A program made the translations under genes and the position numbers. Of a stretch of DNA of 64,000 bases, positions 18,723-28,829 are shown piece after piece; within the stretch, counting starts at the first letter, position 1, and every line of letters starts with the position of its first letter. The notes below the pieces were generated by a model that was not told the origin of the DNA, ran no database searches, and saw nothing but the letters and a program-made list of their open reading frames with translations. The DNA is from Rubellimicrobium aerolatum. Lineage in GTDB: Bacteria; Pseudomonadota; Alphaproteobacteria; Rhodobacterales; Rhodobacteraceae. The stretch is taken from contig NZ_JAGGJP010000006.1 of assembly GCF_017872975.1 (NCBI RefSeq), forward strand, positions 124,001-188,000, given 5' to 3'.

Positions 18723-20699
18723 ATGTATATGGACACCATGCTGATCGAGCTCGGACACTTCGCCCTCATCCTCGCCTTCGGGACGGCCCTCCTGCAGGCG
18801 GTCGTGCCGCTCGTCGGCGCGCAGAAGGGCTGGCGCAACTGGATGGAGACGGCGGCCCCGGCCGCGACGGCGCAGTTCCTGCTGATCGCCTTCTCCTTCG
18901 TCGCGCTGTCCTGGGCCTTCCTGGCCTCGGATTTCTCGGTGCTGCTGGTGGTGGAGAACTCGCACTCCGCCAAGCCCTGGCTCTACAAGCTCACCGGCGT
19001 CTGGGGCAACCACGAGGGGTCGATGCTCCTCTGGGTGCTGATCCTGTCGGGCTTCGGCGCCGCCGCCGCCGTCTGGGGCACGAACCTGCCCCTGCCGCTC
19101 AAGGCGCGCGTCCTCGCGGTGCAGGCGGCGATCGGCGTGGCCTTCCTGGCCTTCGTCCTCTTCACCTCCAACCCCTTCCTGCGGCTCGACGTGGCGCCGA
19201 TGGACGGCCGCGACCTGAACCCGCTGCTCCAGGATCCCGGCCTCGCCTTCCACCCGCCGTTCCTCTACCTGGGCTACGTGGGCCTCTCGATGGCCTTCTC
19301 CTTCGCCGTCGCCGCGCTGCTGGAGGGCAAGGTCGATGCCGCCTGGGCGCGCTGGGTCCGCCCCTGGACGCTCGCCGCCTGGATGTTCCTGACCGTCGGC
19401 ATCGCGCTCGGCTCCTGGTGGGCCTACTACGAATTGGGCTGGGGCGGCTTCTGGTTCTGGGACCCGGTCGAGAACGCGAGCCTGATGCCCTGGCTCTTCG
19501 CCGCCGCGCTCCTCCACTCCGCCATCGTGGTCGAGAAGCGCGAGGCGCTCAAGAGCTGGACCATCCTGCTCGCCATCCTCGCCTTCGGCTTCTCGCTGCT
19601 CGGCACCTTCATCGTCCGCTCGGGCGTCATCACCTCCGTCCACGCCTTCGCCATGGACCCGGAGCGGGGCGTCTTCATCCTCGCGATCCTCGCGGTCTTC
19701 GTCGGCGGCGCGCTCACCCTCTACGCCGCCCGCGCGAGCGCGATGGAGGCCAAGGGCGTCTTCGGCATGGTCAGCCGCGAGGCCGGGCTGGTGCTGAACA
19801 ACATCCTCCTTGCCGTCTCGGCCCTCGTGGTCTTCGTCGGCACCGTCTGGCCGCTGGTCGCGCAGATGCTCCTGGGCCGCACCCTGTCGGTCGGCGCGCC
19901 CTTCTTCGAGGCCGCCTTCACCCCCTTCATGGTCGCCATCGCCGTGGCCCTGCCCCTGGGCAGCCTCCTCGCCTGGAAGCGCGGCGACCTTGGCCGCGCC
20001 CTGCGCCTGCTCCTCCCGGCGCTGGTCCTGTCCTTCGCCTTGGCCGGGCTCGCCTGGTCCTTCGGGACGGGACGCTCGATCCTGGCGCCCGTGGGCACGG
20101 CGCTCGGAGCCTGGATCATCGCCGGCGCGGCGCTGGACCTGTGGCAGCGCACCGGCCGCTCGGGCGCGTCGCGCCTCCTGCGGCTCCCCCGCGCCGACTG
20201 GGGCAAGGCGGTGGCCCATGCCGGCCTCGGCGTGACGATCCTCGGCGTCTCGCTCCTCCTCGCCTGGCAGCAGGAGGACATCCGCACCGCCTCCCTGGGC
20301 GAGACCTTCCGCGTCGGCGCCTACGACCTCACGCTCAACGGCGTGGACGACGTGCCGGGCCCGAACTACCGCAGCCTCATGGCCGACGTGACGGTGGCCC
20401 GCGATGGCCAGGAGGTCGCGCGCCTCCATCCCGAGAAACGCTTCTACCCCGTCGCCGCCATGCCGACGACCGAGGCCGCGATCCAGAACGGGTTCCTCCG
20501 GGACATCTACGTGGTGATCGGCGACCCGCAGGACGATGGCGGCTATGCGGTGCGGACCTACATCAAGCCCTTCGCCAACTGGATCTGGGGCGGGTCCATC
20601 CTGATGGCCCTGGGTGGGCTCCTGTCCCTGTCGGACCGCCGCCTGCGCGTCGCCGCCGGCGCGGCCAAGGCCCCCCGGGCCGCGGTGGCCGCCGAATGA
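18723..20699 (+). CDS. ccmF: Haem lyase subunit CcmF
   Basis: A 658-residue multi-pass inner-membrane protein that, with CcmH, attaches haem from CcmE to apocytochrome c. The tryptophan-rich haem-handling (WWD) domain is present as GWGGFWFWDPVENASLMPW near residues 239-257. Conserved VWGNHEGSMLLW and HPPFLYLGYVG motifs bind haem ligands. Start at MYMDTMLIEL is the first in frame; MLIELGHFAL at 18738 is equally possible. It overlaps ccmH by four bases. Confidence 0.95.
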   Translation: MYMDTMLIELGHFALILAFGTALLQAVVPLVGAQKGWRNWMETAAPAATAQFLLIAFSFVALSWAFLASDFSVLLVVENSHSAKPWLYKLTGVWGNHEGSMLLWVLILSGFGAAAAVWGTNLPLPLKARVLAVQAAIGVAFLAFVLFTSNPFLRLDVAPMDGRDLNPLLQDPGLAFHPPFLYLGYVGLSMAFSFAVAALLEGKVDAAWARWVRPWTLAAWMFLTVGIALGSWWAYYELGWGGFWFWDPVENASLMPWLFAAALLHSAIVVEKREALKSWTILLAILAFGFSLLGTFIVRSGVITSVHAFAMDPERGVFILAILAVFVGGALTLYAARASAMEAKGVFGMVSREAGLVLNNILLAVSALVVFVGTVWPLVAQMLLGRTLSVGAPFFEAAFTPFMVAIAVALPLGSLLAWKRGDLGRALRLLLPALVLSFALAGLAWSFGTGRSILAPVGTALGAWIIAGAALDLWQRTGRSGASRLLRLPRADWGKAVAHAGLGVTILGVSLLLAWQQEDIRTASLGETFRVGAYDLTLNGVDDVPGPNYRSLMADVTVARDGQEVARLHPEKRFYPVAAMPTTEAAIQNGFLRDIYVVIGDPQDDGGYAVRTYIKPFANWIWGGSILMALGGLLSLSDRRLRVAAGAAKAPRAAVAAE

Positions 20700-21145
20700 T
20701 CCGGGCGCTCCTCCTCGCGCTCCTCCTTGCGCCCACGGCGACCTTCGCCGTGGAGCCCGACGAGGTGCTGGCCGACCCCGTCCTCGAGGCGCGGGCGCGC
20801 GACCTGTCCGCCGGCCTGCGCTGCCCGGTCTGCCGCAACGAGTCCATCGACGAATCCCACGCCGAGGTCGCCCGCGACATCCGCCTCCTTGTGCGGGAAA
20901 GGCTCCTGGCCGGCGACAGCGACGACCAGGTTCTCGCGGCGGTGGTCGCCCGCTACGGCGAATACATCCTCCTCCGCCCCACGGCGGACGGAGCGAACCT
21001 GATCCTCTGGCTCGCCGGTCCGTCAATGCTCCTCGCGGGCCTCGGGATCGGCTGGGCCGTGGTGCGTGGCCGCAGCGCCGCGCCCGAGGGCGACGACCTC
21101 TCCGTCGAGGAGAAGGCCCGGCTGGACGACCTCCTCAGCCGCTGA
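20696..21145 (+). CDS. ccmH: Cytochrome c maturation thioredoxin-like subunit CcmH
   Basis: A 149-residue exported protein that reduces apocytochrome cysteines. A cleavable signal (LLLALLLAPTATFA) is followed by the LRCPVCRNESI redox motif, a three-helix domain, and one C-terminal membrane segment (LILWLAGPSMLLAGLGIGWAVV cut to its core). This is the short CcmH/CycL form without the CcmI-like TPR domain. The ATG overlaps the ccmF stop (ATGA). Confidence 0.94.
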   Translation: MIRALLLALLLAPTATFAVEPDEVLADPVLEARARDLSAGLRCPVCRNESIDESHAEVARDIRLLVRERLLAGDSDDQVLAAVVARYGEYILLRPTADGANLILWLAGPSMLLAGLGIGWAVVRGRSAAPEGDDLSVEEKARLDDLLSR

Positions 21146-21168
21146 CGCTTCGTCGGCACAAGGCAAAA

Positions 21169-21190
21169 GGGCCGCCCCGAAGGGCGACCC
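21169..21190. terminator. Imperfect hairpin between ccmH and gltA
   Basis: GGGCCGCCC and GGGCGACCC are inverted with one mismatch around CGAA, between convergent stops at 21145 and 21214. It fits a shared terminator. Confidence 0.5.
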
Positions 21191-21213
21191 CGATCGTGTG
21201 CAGGACCGCTTGC

Positions 21214-22506
21214 TCAGCGGTTCTCGATCTCGATGTAGTCGCGCATCGACTGCCCGAGGTAGAGTTGCCGGGGACGCCCGATCTTGAGCTGCGGGTCGGC
21301 GAGCTGCTCCTTCCACTGCGAGATCCAGCCCACGGTGCGGGCCAGCGCGAAGATGGGCGTGAACATCGCCGTCGGGAAGCCCATCGCCTCGAGGATGATG
21401 CCCGAGTAGAAGTCCACGTTGGGGTAGAGCTTCCGGCTGACGAAGTAGTCGTCCTGAAGCGCGATCCGCTCCAGCTCCTGCGCGACCTGGAGGAGCGGGT
21501 TGTGCTGCACGCCGAGAAGATCGAGCACCTCGTCCGCCGTCTGCTTCATCACCTTGGCGCGCGGGTCGAAGTTCTTGTAGACCCGGTGCCCGAAGCCCAT
21601 CAGGCGCACGCCCGACGACTTGTCCTTCACCTTTTCGATGAAGTCGGGGATGCGATCCGGCGTGCCGATCTGGCGCAGCATCTCCAGCGTGGCCTGGTTC
21701 GCGCCGCCATGGGCCGGACCCCAGAGGCAGGCGATGCCCGCCGCGATGCAGGCGAAGGGGTTCGCGCCCGAGGAGGAGGCGAGGCGGACCGTCGAGGTCG
21801 AGGCGTTCTGCTCGTGGTCGGCGTGGAGCGTGAAGATCCGGTCCATGGCGCGGGCCAGGACGGGGTTCACGTCGTAGGGCTCGGCCGGGACGGCGAAGCA
21901 CATGTGCAGGAAGTTCGCCGCGTAATCGAGGTCGTTGCGCGGATACACGAAGGGCTGGCCGATCGAGTACTTGTAGGCCATCGCCGCGATGGTCGGCATC
22001 TTGGCGATCAGCCGGAAGGCCGCGACCTCGCGCTGATGCGGGTCGTTGATGTCGAGGCTGTCGTGGTAGAAGGCCGACATGGCTCCGACCACGCCCACCA
22101 TGGTCGCCATCGGATGCGCGTCCCGCCGGAAGCCCCGGAAGAAGTTGTGCATCTGCTCGTGGATCATGGTGTGCCGGGTCACCGTCATCTCGAACTTCTC
22201 GAGATCGGCGGCCGAGGGCAGCTCCCCATTGAGCAGGAGGTAGCAGACCTCCAGATAATGCGACCGGGAGGCGAGCTGCTCGATCGGGTAGCCCCGGTGC
22301 AGCAGGACGCCGGCATCGCCGTCGATGAAGGTGATCGTCGAGTCGCAGGCCGCTGTCGAGGTGAAGCCCGGGTCGTAGGTGAAGACGTCCGCCTGGCCGT
22401 AGAGCTTGCGGATGTCGATGCAGTCGGGCCCTTCGGTGGGCGACAGGACGGGAAGCTGGTAGTCCTTCCCGTCGATGGTGAGCGTGGCGGTCCGTGACTC
22501 GGCCAT
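21214..22506 (-). CDS. gltA: Citrate synthase
   Basis: A 430-residue type II citrate synthase condensing oxaloacetate and acetyl-CoA at the entry of the TCA cycle. The catalytic histidines are in [10 protein letters not shown] and [16 protein letters not shown], the latter also giving the aspartate. The start [13 protein letters not shown] has a GAGAGG site seven bases upstream; an earlier in-frame ATG at 22530 is out of place. It is convergent to ccmH and follows gltX by 31 nt on the same strand. Confidence 0.97.
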   Translation of the reverse strand: MAESRTATLTIDGKDYQLPVLSPTEGPDCIDIRKLYGQADVFTYDPGFTSTAACDSTITFIDGDAGVLLHRGYPIEQLASRSHYLEVCYLLLNGELPSAADLEKFEMTVTRHTMIHEQMHNFFRGFRRDAHPMATMVGVVGAMSAFYHDSLDINDPHQREVAAFRLIAKMPTIAAMAYKYSIGQPFVYPRNDLDYAANFLHMCFAVPAEPYDVNPVLARAMDRIFTLHADHEQNASTSTVRLASSSGANPFACIAAGIACLWGPAHGGANQATLEMLRQIGTPDRIPDFIEKVKDKSSGVRLMGFGHRVYKNFDPRAKVMKQTADEVLDLLGVQHNPLLQVAQELERIALQDDYFVSRKLYPNVDFYSGIILEAMGFPTAMFTPIFALARTVGWISQWKEQLADPQLKIGRPRQLYLGQSMRDYIEIENR

Positions 22507-22537
22507 GAAGGCGCCTCTCTGTTGTTCCACGGTCTCT

Positions 22538-23950
22538 CTACCCCTGGCGTGCTAAGATGTCGTGAAGTCGCGCGATGGACTCGTCCCGGCCGAGGACCAG
22601 CATCATGTCGAACACGCTGGGCGCAACGGTCCGTCCGGCCAGCGCCGCGCGCAGCGGCCCCGCCAGCTTGCCGAGCGTCGTCCCGTGCGCCTGTGCCCCA
22701 GCCGCCACGACCCCCTCGAGGGCCTCGCGGTCCCAGGTAGCATTTCGCAGCTGCGGCGTCAAATCGGCCAGTATACCGTGGAATACCGGATCGAGCGTTT
22801 TCGCCGCGGCCGCGTCGATGTCGAGCGGTCGGTCCACCAAGGCGAAACGCGCCTGATCGAGGAGCTGGGGCAGGGTCTTGGCCTTGGCCTTGGCGAAGGG
22901 CAGGGCCTTCTGCAGCCGCTCGCGCCGCGCCTCGGGAATCGGGGGCTGCCCGGTCGCGGTCAGGAACGAGTCCAGTTCCGTCAGCAAGCTGTCATCGGGC
23001 GTGCGCGCCATGTGCTGGCCCGAGAGATTCTCCAGCTTCTTGAAGTCGAACCGGGCCGGGGACCTGCCGATGCCGGACAGGTCGAAGACGGCCATGGCCT
23101 CCTTGTCGGTGAAGACCTCCATGTCGCCATGGCTCCAGCCGAGCCGGGCGAGGTAGTTCCGCATCCCGGCGGCGAGATAGCCCATCGCCCGGTAGTCGGC
23201 GGTCGCCGTCGCGCCGTGGCGCTTGGAGAGCTTCTTGCCATCGGGCCCGAAGATCAGCGGCACGTGCGCCATGACCGGGACGGGCCAGCCCATCGCCTCG
23301 TAGATCATCTTCTGGCGGAAGGCGTTGGTGAGGTGGTCGTCGCCCCGGATGACGTGGGTCACGCCCATGTCGTGGTCGTCCACCACCACGGCCAGCATGT
23401 AGAGCGGCGTCCCGTCCGCGCGCAGCACCACCATGTCGTCGAGCTGATCGTTCTGGATCGTGACCTCGCCCTGCACGGCGTCGCGGATCGTCGTCGCGCC
23501 GTCGCGCGGGGCCTTCACCCGGATGACGAAGGGGGTGTCGGGATGCCCGGATTCGGGCACCTCCCGCCAAGGCGAGCGGTAGAGCGTGGAACGTCCCTCC
23601 GCGCGGGCCTGCTCGCGGAAGGCGTCGATCTCCTCGGGCGTGGCGAAGCACTTGTAGGCCGCGCCCTTGGCCAGCATCTCGCGCGCGACGGCGGCGTGGC
23701 GGGAGGCCCTCTCGAACTGGCTGATCGGCTCGCCGTCCCAGTCGAGGCCGAGCCAGGTCAGTCCGTCCAGGATCCTCCGGGTGTTCTCGGGCGTGGATCG
23801 CGCGCGGTCCGTGTCCTCGATCCGCAGGAGGAACCTGCCGCCCCGACCTCGGGCGAAGAGCCAGTTGAACAGCGCGGTGCGCGCGCCGCCGATATGCAGC
23901 GCCCCGGTGGGCGAGGGCGCGAACCGGGTGACGACGGGGGTATCGGGCAT
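22538..23950 (-). CDS. gltX: Glutamyl-tRNA synthetase
   Basis: A 470-residue class I aminoacyl-tRNA synthetase. HIGH is represented by [14 protein letters not shown] near residue 20 and KMSKS by [11 protein letters not shown] near residue 250. Length is typical. The start [14 protein letters not shown] is chosen as the family start; the frame stays open upstream. It is divergent from comEC with 76 nt between the starts, a conserved pair in the order. Confidence 0.97.
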   Translation of the reverse strand: MPDTPVVTRFAPSPTGALHIGGARTALFNWLFARGRGGRFLLRIEDTDRARSTPENTRRILDGLTWLGLDWDGEPISQFERASRHAAVAREMLAKGAAYKCFATPEEIDAFREQARAEGRSTLYRSPWREVPESGHPDTPFVIRVKAPRDGATTIRDAVQGEVTIQNDQLDDMVVLRADGTPLYMLAVVVDDHDMGVTHVIRGDDHLTNAFRQKMIYEAMGWPVPVMAHVPLIFGPDGKKLSKRHGATATADYRAMGYLAAGMRNYLARLGWSHGDMEVFTDKEAMAVFDLSGIGRSPARFDFKKLENLSGQHMARTPDDSLLTELDSFLTATGQPPIPEARRERLQKALPFAKAKAKTLPQLLDQARFALVDRPLDIDAAAAKTLDPVFHGILADLTPQLRNATWDREALEGVVAAGAQAHGTTLGKLAGPLRAALAGRTVAPSVFDMMLVLGRDESIARLHDILARQG

Positions 23951-24026
23951 CGGGGTTAACCTCTCGTTCATCAGCCGGGGACTAGGATTGCACGGCGGGA
24001 TTAATGACGGGTTGAGAGCAGGACAA

Positions 24027-26111
24027 GTGGACCTCGATCCCACGCTCCCTGGACCGAGCGCGGCCGGGCCGGCCCGGGGCTGGCTTCGGGCCGTTGTGGA
24101 GGAGGCCCTGCTCGCGCAGCGCGGGCACCTGCTGCCCTGGGCGCCGGTGGCGCTGGGAGTCGGGATCGGCCTCTACTTCGCCCTTCCCGTCGAGCCGGGG
24201 ACGATGGCCTGGACGGCGGTCGCCGCCCTGGGCGTCGTGGCCCTGCTCCTCGCGCGCCGCCTGTCCACCGGCTTCGCGCCGCTGGCGCTCGGGCTCGCGC
24301 TGGTCGCGGGCGGGGCGGGGCTGGCCGGATGGCGGACCTGGGACGTGGCCGCGCCCGTCCTGGGCTTCCGCTACTACGGCCCCATCGAGGGCCGGATCGT
24401 GGAGATCGACCGATCCGCCAAGGACGCGCCGCGACTCACGCTCGACCGGGTGGTGCTGCGCGACATGGCCCCGGAGCGGCGGCCGGCCCGCGTGCGAGTC
24501 ACATTGCGGGGCGACCAGCGCTGGCTCGTGGCCGAGCCGGGGCGCGTGGTGATGATGACGGGGCACCTGCTGCCGCCCTCCGGCCCGGCCGAGCCCGGCG
24601 ACTTCGACTTCCGCCGGATGGCCTGGTTCGAGGGGCTGGGCGCCATCGGCTACACCCAGTCGCCGGTCCTCACGCGCGCGCCGCCCGAGGGCGGGCTCTG
24701 GATGCACCGGCTCCGCGCCCGGCTGTCGCTGGCGCTGCGCGAGCGCATCGAGGGCGACGCAGGGGGCCTTGCCGCCGCCGTGTCCACCGGCGACCGCTCG
24801 GGCCTGTCCAGCGCGGCGAACCAAGCCATGCGGGATTCGGGCCTTTACCACCTCGTCTCCATCTCCGGGACGCATATGGGGCTGCTGGTCGGCTTCGTGT
24901 TCCTGCTGGTGCGGACGGCCATCGCGGTCGTGCCGCCGCTGGCGCTGCGGGTGAACGGAAAGAAGGTCGCGGCGCTGGCGGCGCTGCCGGCGGCGGCGCT
25001 CTACCTCGGGCTCGCCGGGCGCGACGTGGCGACCGAGAGGGCCTTCGTCATGGTCGCCGTCATGCTGGGCGCGGTGCTGGCGGACCGGCAGGCGGTCACG
25101 CTGCGGTCGGTGGCCATCGCCGCGCTGATCGTGCTCGTCCTGCGGCCCGAGAGCCTGGTGAGCCCCGGCTTCCAGATGTCCTTCGCCGCCGTGACGGCGC
25201 TCAGCGCGGCCTTCGGCGCGGGGCTGCGGCCCCGGACCCGGCGCTGGGGCTGGGCGGGGGTCGTGGCGGTGCTGGTGCTGGCCTCGCTGGTCGCGGGCCT
25301 CGCCACGGCGCCCTACGCGGGGGCGCATTTCAACCGATTCACCTCCTACGGCCTCGTCGCCAACCTCGTCGCCGATCCGGCGATGGCGTTCCTCGTCATG
25401 CCGGGGGCGGTTCTCCTGGCGATCGGCGGGGTCTTCGGAGCAACGCAGCCCGCGCTTCTGATGATCGAGCTGGGGTGCCGCTGGATCCTGCTGGTGGCCG
25501 ACCTCGTGGCGCAGCTGGAGGGCGCGGCCACGGGCGTCGTGGGGCCGCCGGGCGCGGTGCTGCCGCTCCTCACCCTGGGCGGGCTGGTCCTGATCCTCTG
25601 GCAGGGGCGCGGGCGCTGGGCCGGCCTGCCGCTGGTCGCGACGGCGCTTGCGCTCTGGATGGGGGCGGGCCGGCCCGACCTGCTGGTCGCCGCCTCGGGC
25701 GGGACGATGGCGGTGCTCGGTCCCGAGGGGCGCGACGTGGCGCGCCCTCGGGGCGACGGCTTCGCCGTGGCGGCCTGGCTGGAGAACGACGGCGATCTCC
25801 TCGCGCAGGAGGCGGCGGCCGGGCGTCCGGGGATCGAGGGCGAGGGCAAGCTGTTCCGCGCCCGGATCGGGGCGGAGGAGGTGCTGCTGGTGCGCGGCGA
25901 GGCGGCGCTCGCCGCGCTGGAGGGCTGCGGGGGCGCGACGATCCTCGTGACCGACCGGCGCGAGGCGGGCGCGCGGCCCTGCCTCGTGCTGGACGCGGGC
26001 GCTCTGGCCGGGACCGGCGCGGTCGCGGGCTGGCGCGAGGGGGAGGGGCTGCGGCTGATGACGGCGGCCGACCTCGCGGGGAGCCGGCCCTGGACGGCGG
26101 GTGGCCCCTAG
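24027..26111 (+). CDS. comEC: ComEC/Rec2-family DNA-uptake channel
   Basis: A 694-residue multi-pass protein. The N-terminal region up to about 200 is a DUF4131-like soluble part, and the Competence core carries the [15 protein letters not shown] motif near 270-285 and [16 protein letters not shown] near 390. It lacks the C-terminal metallo-beta-lactamase domain found in firmicute ComEC, as is usual in alphaproteobacteria. The GTG start has AGGA seven bases upstream. In R. capsulatus, ComEC imports DNA delivered by GTA particles, so it may be the recipient partner of the lysis genes at 17.5-18.7 kb. Confidence 0.92.
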   Translation: MDLDPTLPGPSAAGPARGWLRAVVEEALLAQRGHLLPWAPVALGVGIGLYFALPVEPGTMAWTAVAALGVVALLLARRLSTGFAPLALGLALVAGGAGLAGWRTWDVAAPVLGFRYYGPIEGRIVEIDRSAKDAPRLTLDRVVLRDMAPERRPARVRVTLRGDQRWLVAEPGRVVMMTGHLLPPSGPAEPGDFDFRRMAWFEGLGAIGYTQSPVLTRAPPEGGLWMHRLRARLSLALRERIEGDAGGLAAAVSTGDRSGLSSAANQAMRDSGLYHLVSISGTHMGLLVGFVFLLVRTAIAVVPPLALRVNGKKVAALAALPAAALYLGLAGRDVATERAFVMVAVMLGAVLADRQAVTLRSVAIAALIVLVLRPESLVSPGFQMSFAAVTALSAAFGAGLRPRTRRWGWAGVVAVLVLASLVAGLATAPYAGAHFNRFTSYGLVANLVADPAMAFLVMPGAVLLAIGGVFGATQPALLMIELGCRWILLVADLVAQLEGAATGVVGPPGAVLPLLTLGGLVLILWQGRGRWAGLPLVATALALWMGAGRPDLLVAASGGTMAVLGPEGRDVARPRGDGFAVAAWLENDGDLLAQEAAAGRPGIEGEGKLFRARIGAEEVLLVRGEAALAALEGCGGATILVTDRREAGARPCLVLDAGALAGTGAVAGWREGEGLRLMTAADLAGSRPWTAGGP

Positions 26112-26159
26112 CGGAGCGGAGCCCCGGCCCCTAGGTGAGGGGCGGGAGGTCGCGACACC

Positions 26160-26645
26160 ATGCAGCTCACCGGAGAGAAGATCCTCGCCGCCCCGCCCGA
26201 GGCGGTCTGGACGGCGCTCATCGATCCCGTCTTCCTCAAGGCCCTGATCCCGGGGTGCCAGGAGATGTCGGGCAGCCCCGAGGCCGGCTACGACATCGTC
26301 GTGGAGCGCGGCGTCGGCGGCATGACGGCGCGGATGACCGGGCGCTTCGACCTGCGCGAGGTCCAGCCGGGGCAGGGCTGCCTGCTGGTCGGCGGCGGCT
26401 CGGGCGGGGCCGTCGGGCAGGCCCGGGGCAAGGCGCGCATCCGCCTCTCGCCCGAGGGCAGGGGGACGCGGCTGGCCTGGGACATCGCGGCGGAGCTGGA
26501 GGGCAAGCTCGCCGGCATCCCGCAGTTCGTGGTCAACATGGCCGCGCGCAAGGTCGCGGACGGGTTCGTGGAGCGGTTCGCGGCGGCGCTGGAGCGCCGG
26601 CCGGTGCAGACCAAGGGCTGGCTGGGGCGCATCGTCCCGCGCTAG
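26160..26645 (+). CDS. CoxG-like SRPBCC-domain protein
   Basis: A 161-residue protein of the carbon monoxide dehydrogenase subunit G (CoxG) family, a START-like beta-barrel with a deep pocket. Features include MQLTGEKILAAPPEAVW at the start, PGCQEMSG, and the central G-rich VQPGQGCLLVGGGSGGAVGQARGK region. CoxG anchors CO dehydrogenase in some bacteria and transports quinones in others; no cox genes are here, so the partner is open. It lies 48 nt after comEC, possibly in one transcript. Confidence 0.8.
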   Translation: MQLTGEKILAAPPEAVWTALIDPVFLKALIPGCQEMSGSPEAGYDIVVERGVGGMTARMTGRFDLREVQPGQGCLLVGGGSGGAVGQARGKARIRLSPEGRGTRLAWDIAAELEGKLAGIPQFVVNMAARKVADGFVERFAAALERRPVQTKGWLGRIVPR

Positions 26646-26750
26646 GCCGCGCGCGACCGGGCGGGCCGGGGCCGCGAGGGGGCTCCGGCGCGCGGACCCG
26701 AGGGTCCGGTCGATGAGGCGGGCGAGGCGCGCGGCGGGGGACATGGCGGC

Positions 26751-27524
26751 CTAGACGCCGAGCTGGGCGGTCAGGCCGCCGTCGATGCGGAGGTCGGTGC
26801 CGGTGACGAAGGCGGCCTCGTCGGACAGGAGCCAGGCGATGAGGGAAGCCACCTCCTCAGGCGTGCCGATGCGGCCGACGGGGTGGCCGCGGCCGAACAT
26901 GGCGAGCACCTCCTCGGGGTCGCCGCCCTCGCCGGCGATCTGGGCCGCGCCGAAGTCGAGGAGCGGCGTGCGGATCGAGCCGGGGCTGATCGAGACGACG
27001 CGGACGCCGTGCGGGGCGCAGTCCACCGCCATGGCGCGGGTCATGGCGTGGACCGCGCCCTTGGTGGTGGCGTAGCCCAGCACGTTGCGCTGGTTGGCGA
27101 AGCCCTGGACCGAGGAGATGTGGACGATGGCGCCCTTGCCCTTGGCCTTGAGGTGGGGCCAGGCGAAGTGGCTCGCGACGAAGAAGGCGCGGAGGTTGAC
27201 GGACATCACGCGGTCCCAGTCGGGGATCGTGGTGGTGGACAGGTCGCCGTAGGTCTGGATTCCGGCGGCGTTCACGAGGTGGTCGAGGCCGTGGGGCCTC
27301 GCGGCCTCGGCGACCCAGGATTCGACCTCGGAGTCGCGGGTGAGGTCCACCTTCGTGACCGTGATGGAGAGGTCGCCGGCGGCGTCCCGGGCCTTGGCGT
27401 TCAGGGCGTCGTCGATGCCGCAGAGGTGGACGCGCGCGCCCTCCCGCGCGAGGCGGAGGGCGGTGGCGAGGCCCATGCCGCTCGATCCGGTGACGAGGGC
27501 GGTCTGGCCGGAGAAGCGGCTCAT
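26751..27524 (-). CDS. Short-chain dehydrogenase/reductase next to uxuA
   Basis: A 257-residue SDR. The cofactor motif is TGSSGMGLATALRLA, NAG is LVNAAGIQ, the catalytic serine is in VHISSVQG and YxxxK is YATTKGAV. It overlaps the uxuA stop by four bases (ATGA), so the pair is coupled. By context it may be the fructuronate/mannonate oxidoreductase that supplies mannonate, instead of the usual UxuB fold; this is inference. The C-terminus ends VTGTDLRIDGGLTAQLG, typical of SDRs. Confidence 0.85.
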   Translation of the reverse strand: MSRFSGQTALVTGSSGMGLATALRLAREGARVHLCGIDDALNAKARDAAGDLSITVTKVDLTRDSEVESWVAEAARPHGLDHLVNAAGIQTYGDLSTTTIPDWDRVMSVNLRAFFVASHFAWPHLKAKGKGAIVHISSVQGFANQRNVLGYATTKGAVHAMTRAMAVDCAPHGVRVVSISPGSIRTPLLDFGAAQIAGEGGDPEEVLAMFGRGHPVGRIGTPEEVASLIAWLLSDEAAFVTGTDLRIDGGLTAQLGV

Positions 27525-28711
27525 TGGAGGACTCCGTAGGTGGGATGGGTCAGGGCGGCCAGGATGCCGCGCAGCTCGGCCAGGCCCTTGAGGCGGCCGA
27601 TGGCGGAATAGCCGGGGTTCGTGACGCGCGACTGGTCGTCGAGCAGGAGGTGGCCGTGGTCGGGGCGGAAGGGGATCAGGTGGTCGGCGCGGCCCTCGGC
27701 GCGGCGGCGGGCCTCCTCGCCCAGCAGGAGCGCGAGGAGGCGCACCATGTCGGCGTTGCCGGACAGGTGGTCGTCCTCGACGAAGCTGCCGTCGGGGTCG
27801 GTCGAGACGTTGCGGAGGTGGACGAAGTGCACGCGGTCGAGATGCGCGGACAGGATCGCGGGGAGGTCGTTGTCGGCGCGCGCGCCGAGGGAGCCCGCGC
27901 AGAAGGTCAGGCCGTTCTCAAGCTCGGGCACCGCGTCGAAGATCGCGGCGAGGTCGGCGGCCGTGGAGACGATGCGGGGGAGGCCGAAGAGCGGGAAGGG
28001 CGGGTCGTCGGGGTGGATGCAGAGGCGCAGCCCGTTCTCCCGCGCGACGGGGATGACGGTCTCGTGGAAGGTGCGGAGGTTCGCGCGGAGGTCGTCGGGG
28101 GACAGGTCGCGATACTGGGCGATGATGGCGGCGATCCCCTGCCGGCTGTGGCTGTCCTCGGCGCCGGGGAGGCCGGCGATGATGGTGCGTTCGAGACGCT
28201 CCACGGCCTCGGGGGCGAGCGACGAGGCCCGCGCCTCGGCTTGCGCCAGCAGGGCGGGGGCGTAGTCCCTGGCAGCGTCGGGGCGCGCGAGGAGGAAGGC
28301 GTCGTAGGCGACGAAGTCCACCATGTCGAAGCGCAGCGCGAGGCCGCCCGAGGGCATGGGGTGGCGCAGCTCGGTGCGGGTCCAGTCCACCACGGGCATG
28401 AAGTTGTAGCAGATCGTTTGCAGGCCCGCGCGGGCGAGGCGGCGCATCGTCTCGGCGAAGGCGGCGGTCGCCTCGCGGGCGGGTTCGCCGCCGAGCTTGA
28501 TGGCGTTGGGGACGGGGATGCTTTCCACCACCGACCAGCGGAGGCCGGCGGATTCGATCTCGGCCTTGCGGGCGGCGATGGCGCCTTCGGGCCAGACCTC
28601 GCCCCGGTAATGGTCGTGGAGCGCCGAGACGACGCCCACGGCGCCCGCCTGCCGCACCTGCGACAGCGAGACCGGGTCCCTGGGACCGAACCAGCGCCAC
28701 GTCTGTTCCAT
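27521..28711 (-). CDS. uxuA: Mannonate dehydratase
   Basis: A 396-residue enzyme that dehydrates D-mannonate to 2-keto-3-deoxy-gluconate. The N-terminus EQTWRWFGPRDPVSL, the TIM-barrel segment LRLCIHPDDPPFPLFGLPRI and the metal-binding FVHLRNV and FRPDHGHLLLDD are characteristic. The start MEQTWRW has an AGGAGG eight bases upstream. The remaining glucuronate genes are not in the window. Confidence 0.95.
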   Translation of the reverse strand: MEQTWRWFGPRDPVSLSQVRQAGAVGVVSALHDHYRGEVWPEGAIAARKAEIESAGLRWSVVESIPVPNAIKLGGEPAREATAAFAETMRRLARAGLQTICYNFMPVVDWTRTELRHPMPSGGLALRFDMVDFVAYDAFLLARPDAARDYAPALLAQAEARASSLAPEAVERLERTIIAGLPGAEDSHSRQGIAAIIAQYRDLSPDDLRANLRTFHETVIPVARENGLRLCIHPDDPPFPLFGLPRIVSTAADLAAIFDAVPELENGLTFCAGSLGARADNDLPAILSAHLDRVHFVHLRNVSTDPDGSFVEDDHLSGNADMVRLLALLLGEEARRRAEGRADHLIPFRPDHGHLLLDDQSRVTNPGYSAIGRLKGLAELRGILAALTHPTYGVLQ

Positions 28712-28784
28712 GCTCTCCACCTCCTGTTCGGGAATCGGGGGCGATTCCAATTGCGTCAGGAGGGGAGAGTAAACCCGTCGGCGG

Positions 28785-28797
28785 GGGTGTTGCGCGA
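28785..28797 (+). promoter_or_regulatory. Block A only of the two-block motif
   Basis: GGGTGTTGCGCGA, identical to block A at 17444 and 53684. A TTCG follows at about the block B position, but the rest of block B is absent. It lies between uxuA and the phosphatase and points toward the 3' end of the phosphatase gene. It could be partial or fortuitous. Confidence 0.3.
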
Positions 28798-28829
28798 AAA
28801 GGGCCTGGGCGTTCGCCGGTAAGGGATCG

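Noticed and set aside
23667-24026. Upstream extension of comEC to an earlier ATG
   Set aside because: It would run through the gltX 5' end on the opposite strand and adds no conserved sequence; the GTG with AGGA at 24027 fits.
26135-26716. A 193-codon open frame overlapping the CoxG-like gene
   Set aside because: It is glycine/arginine-rich with no motif; the frame at 26160 encodes a recognisable CoxG fold.
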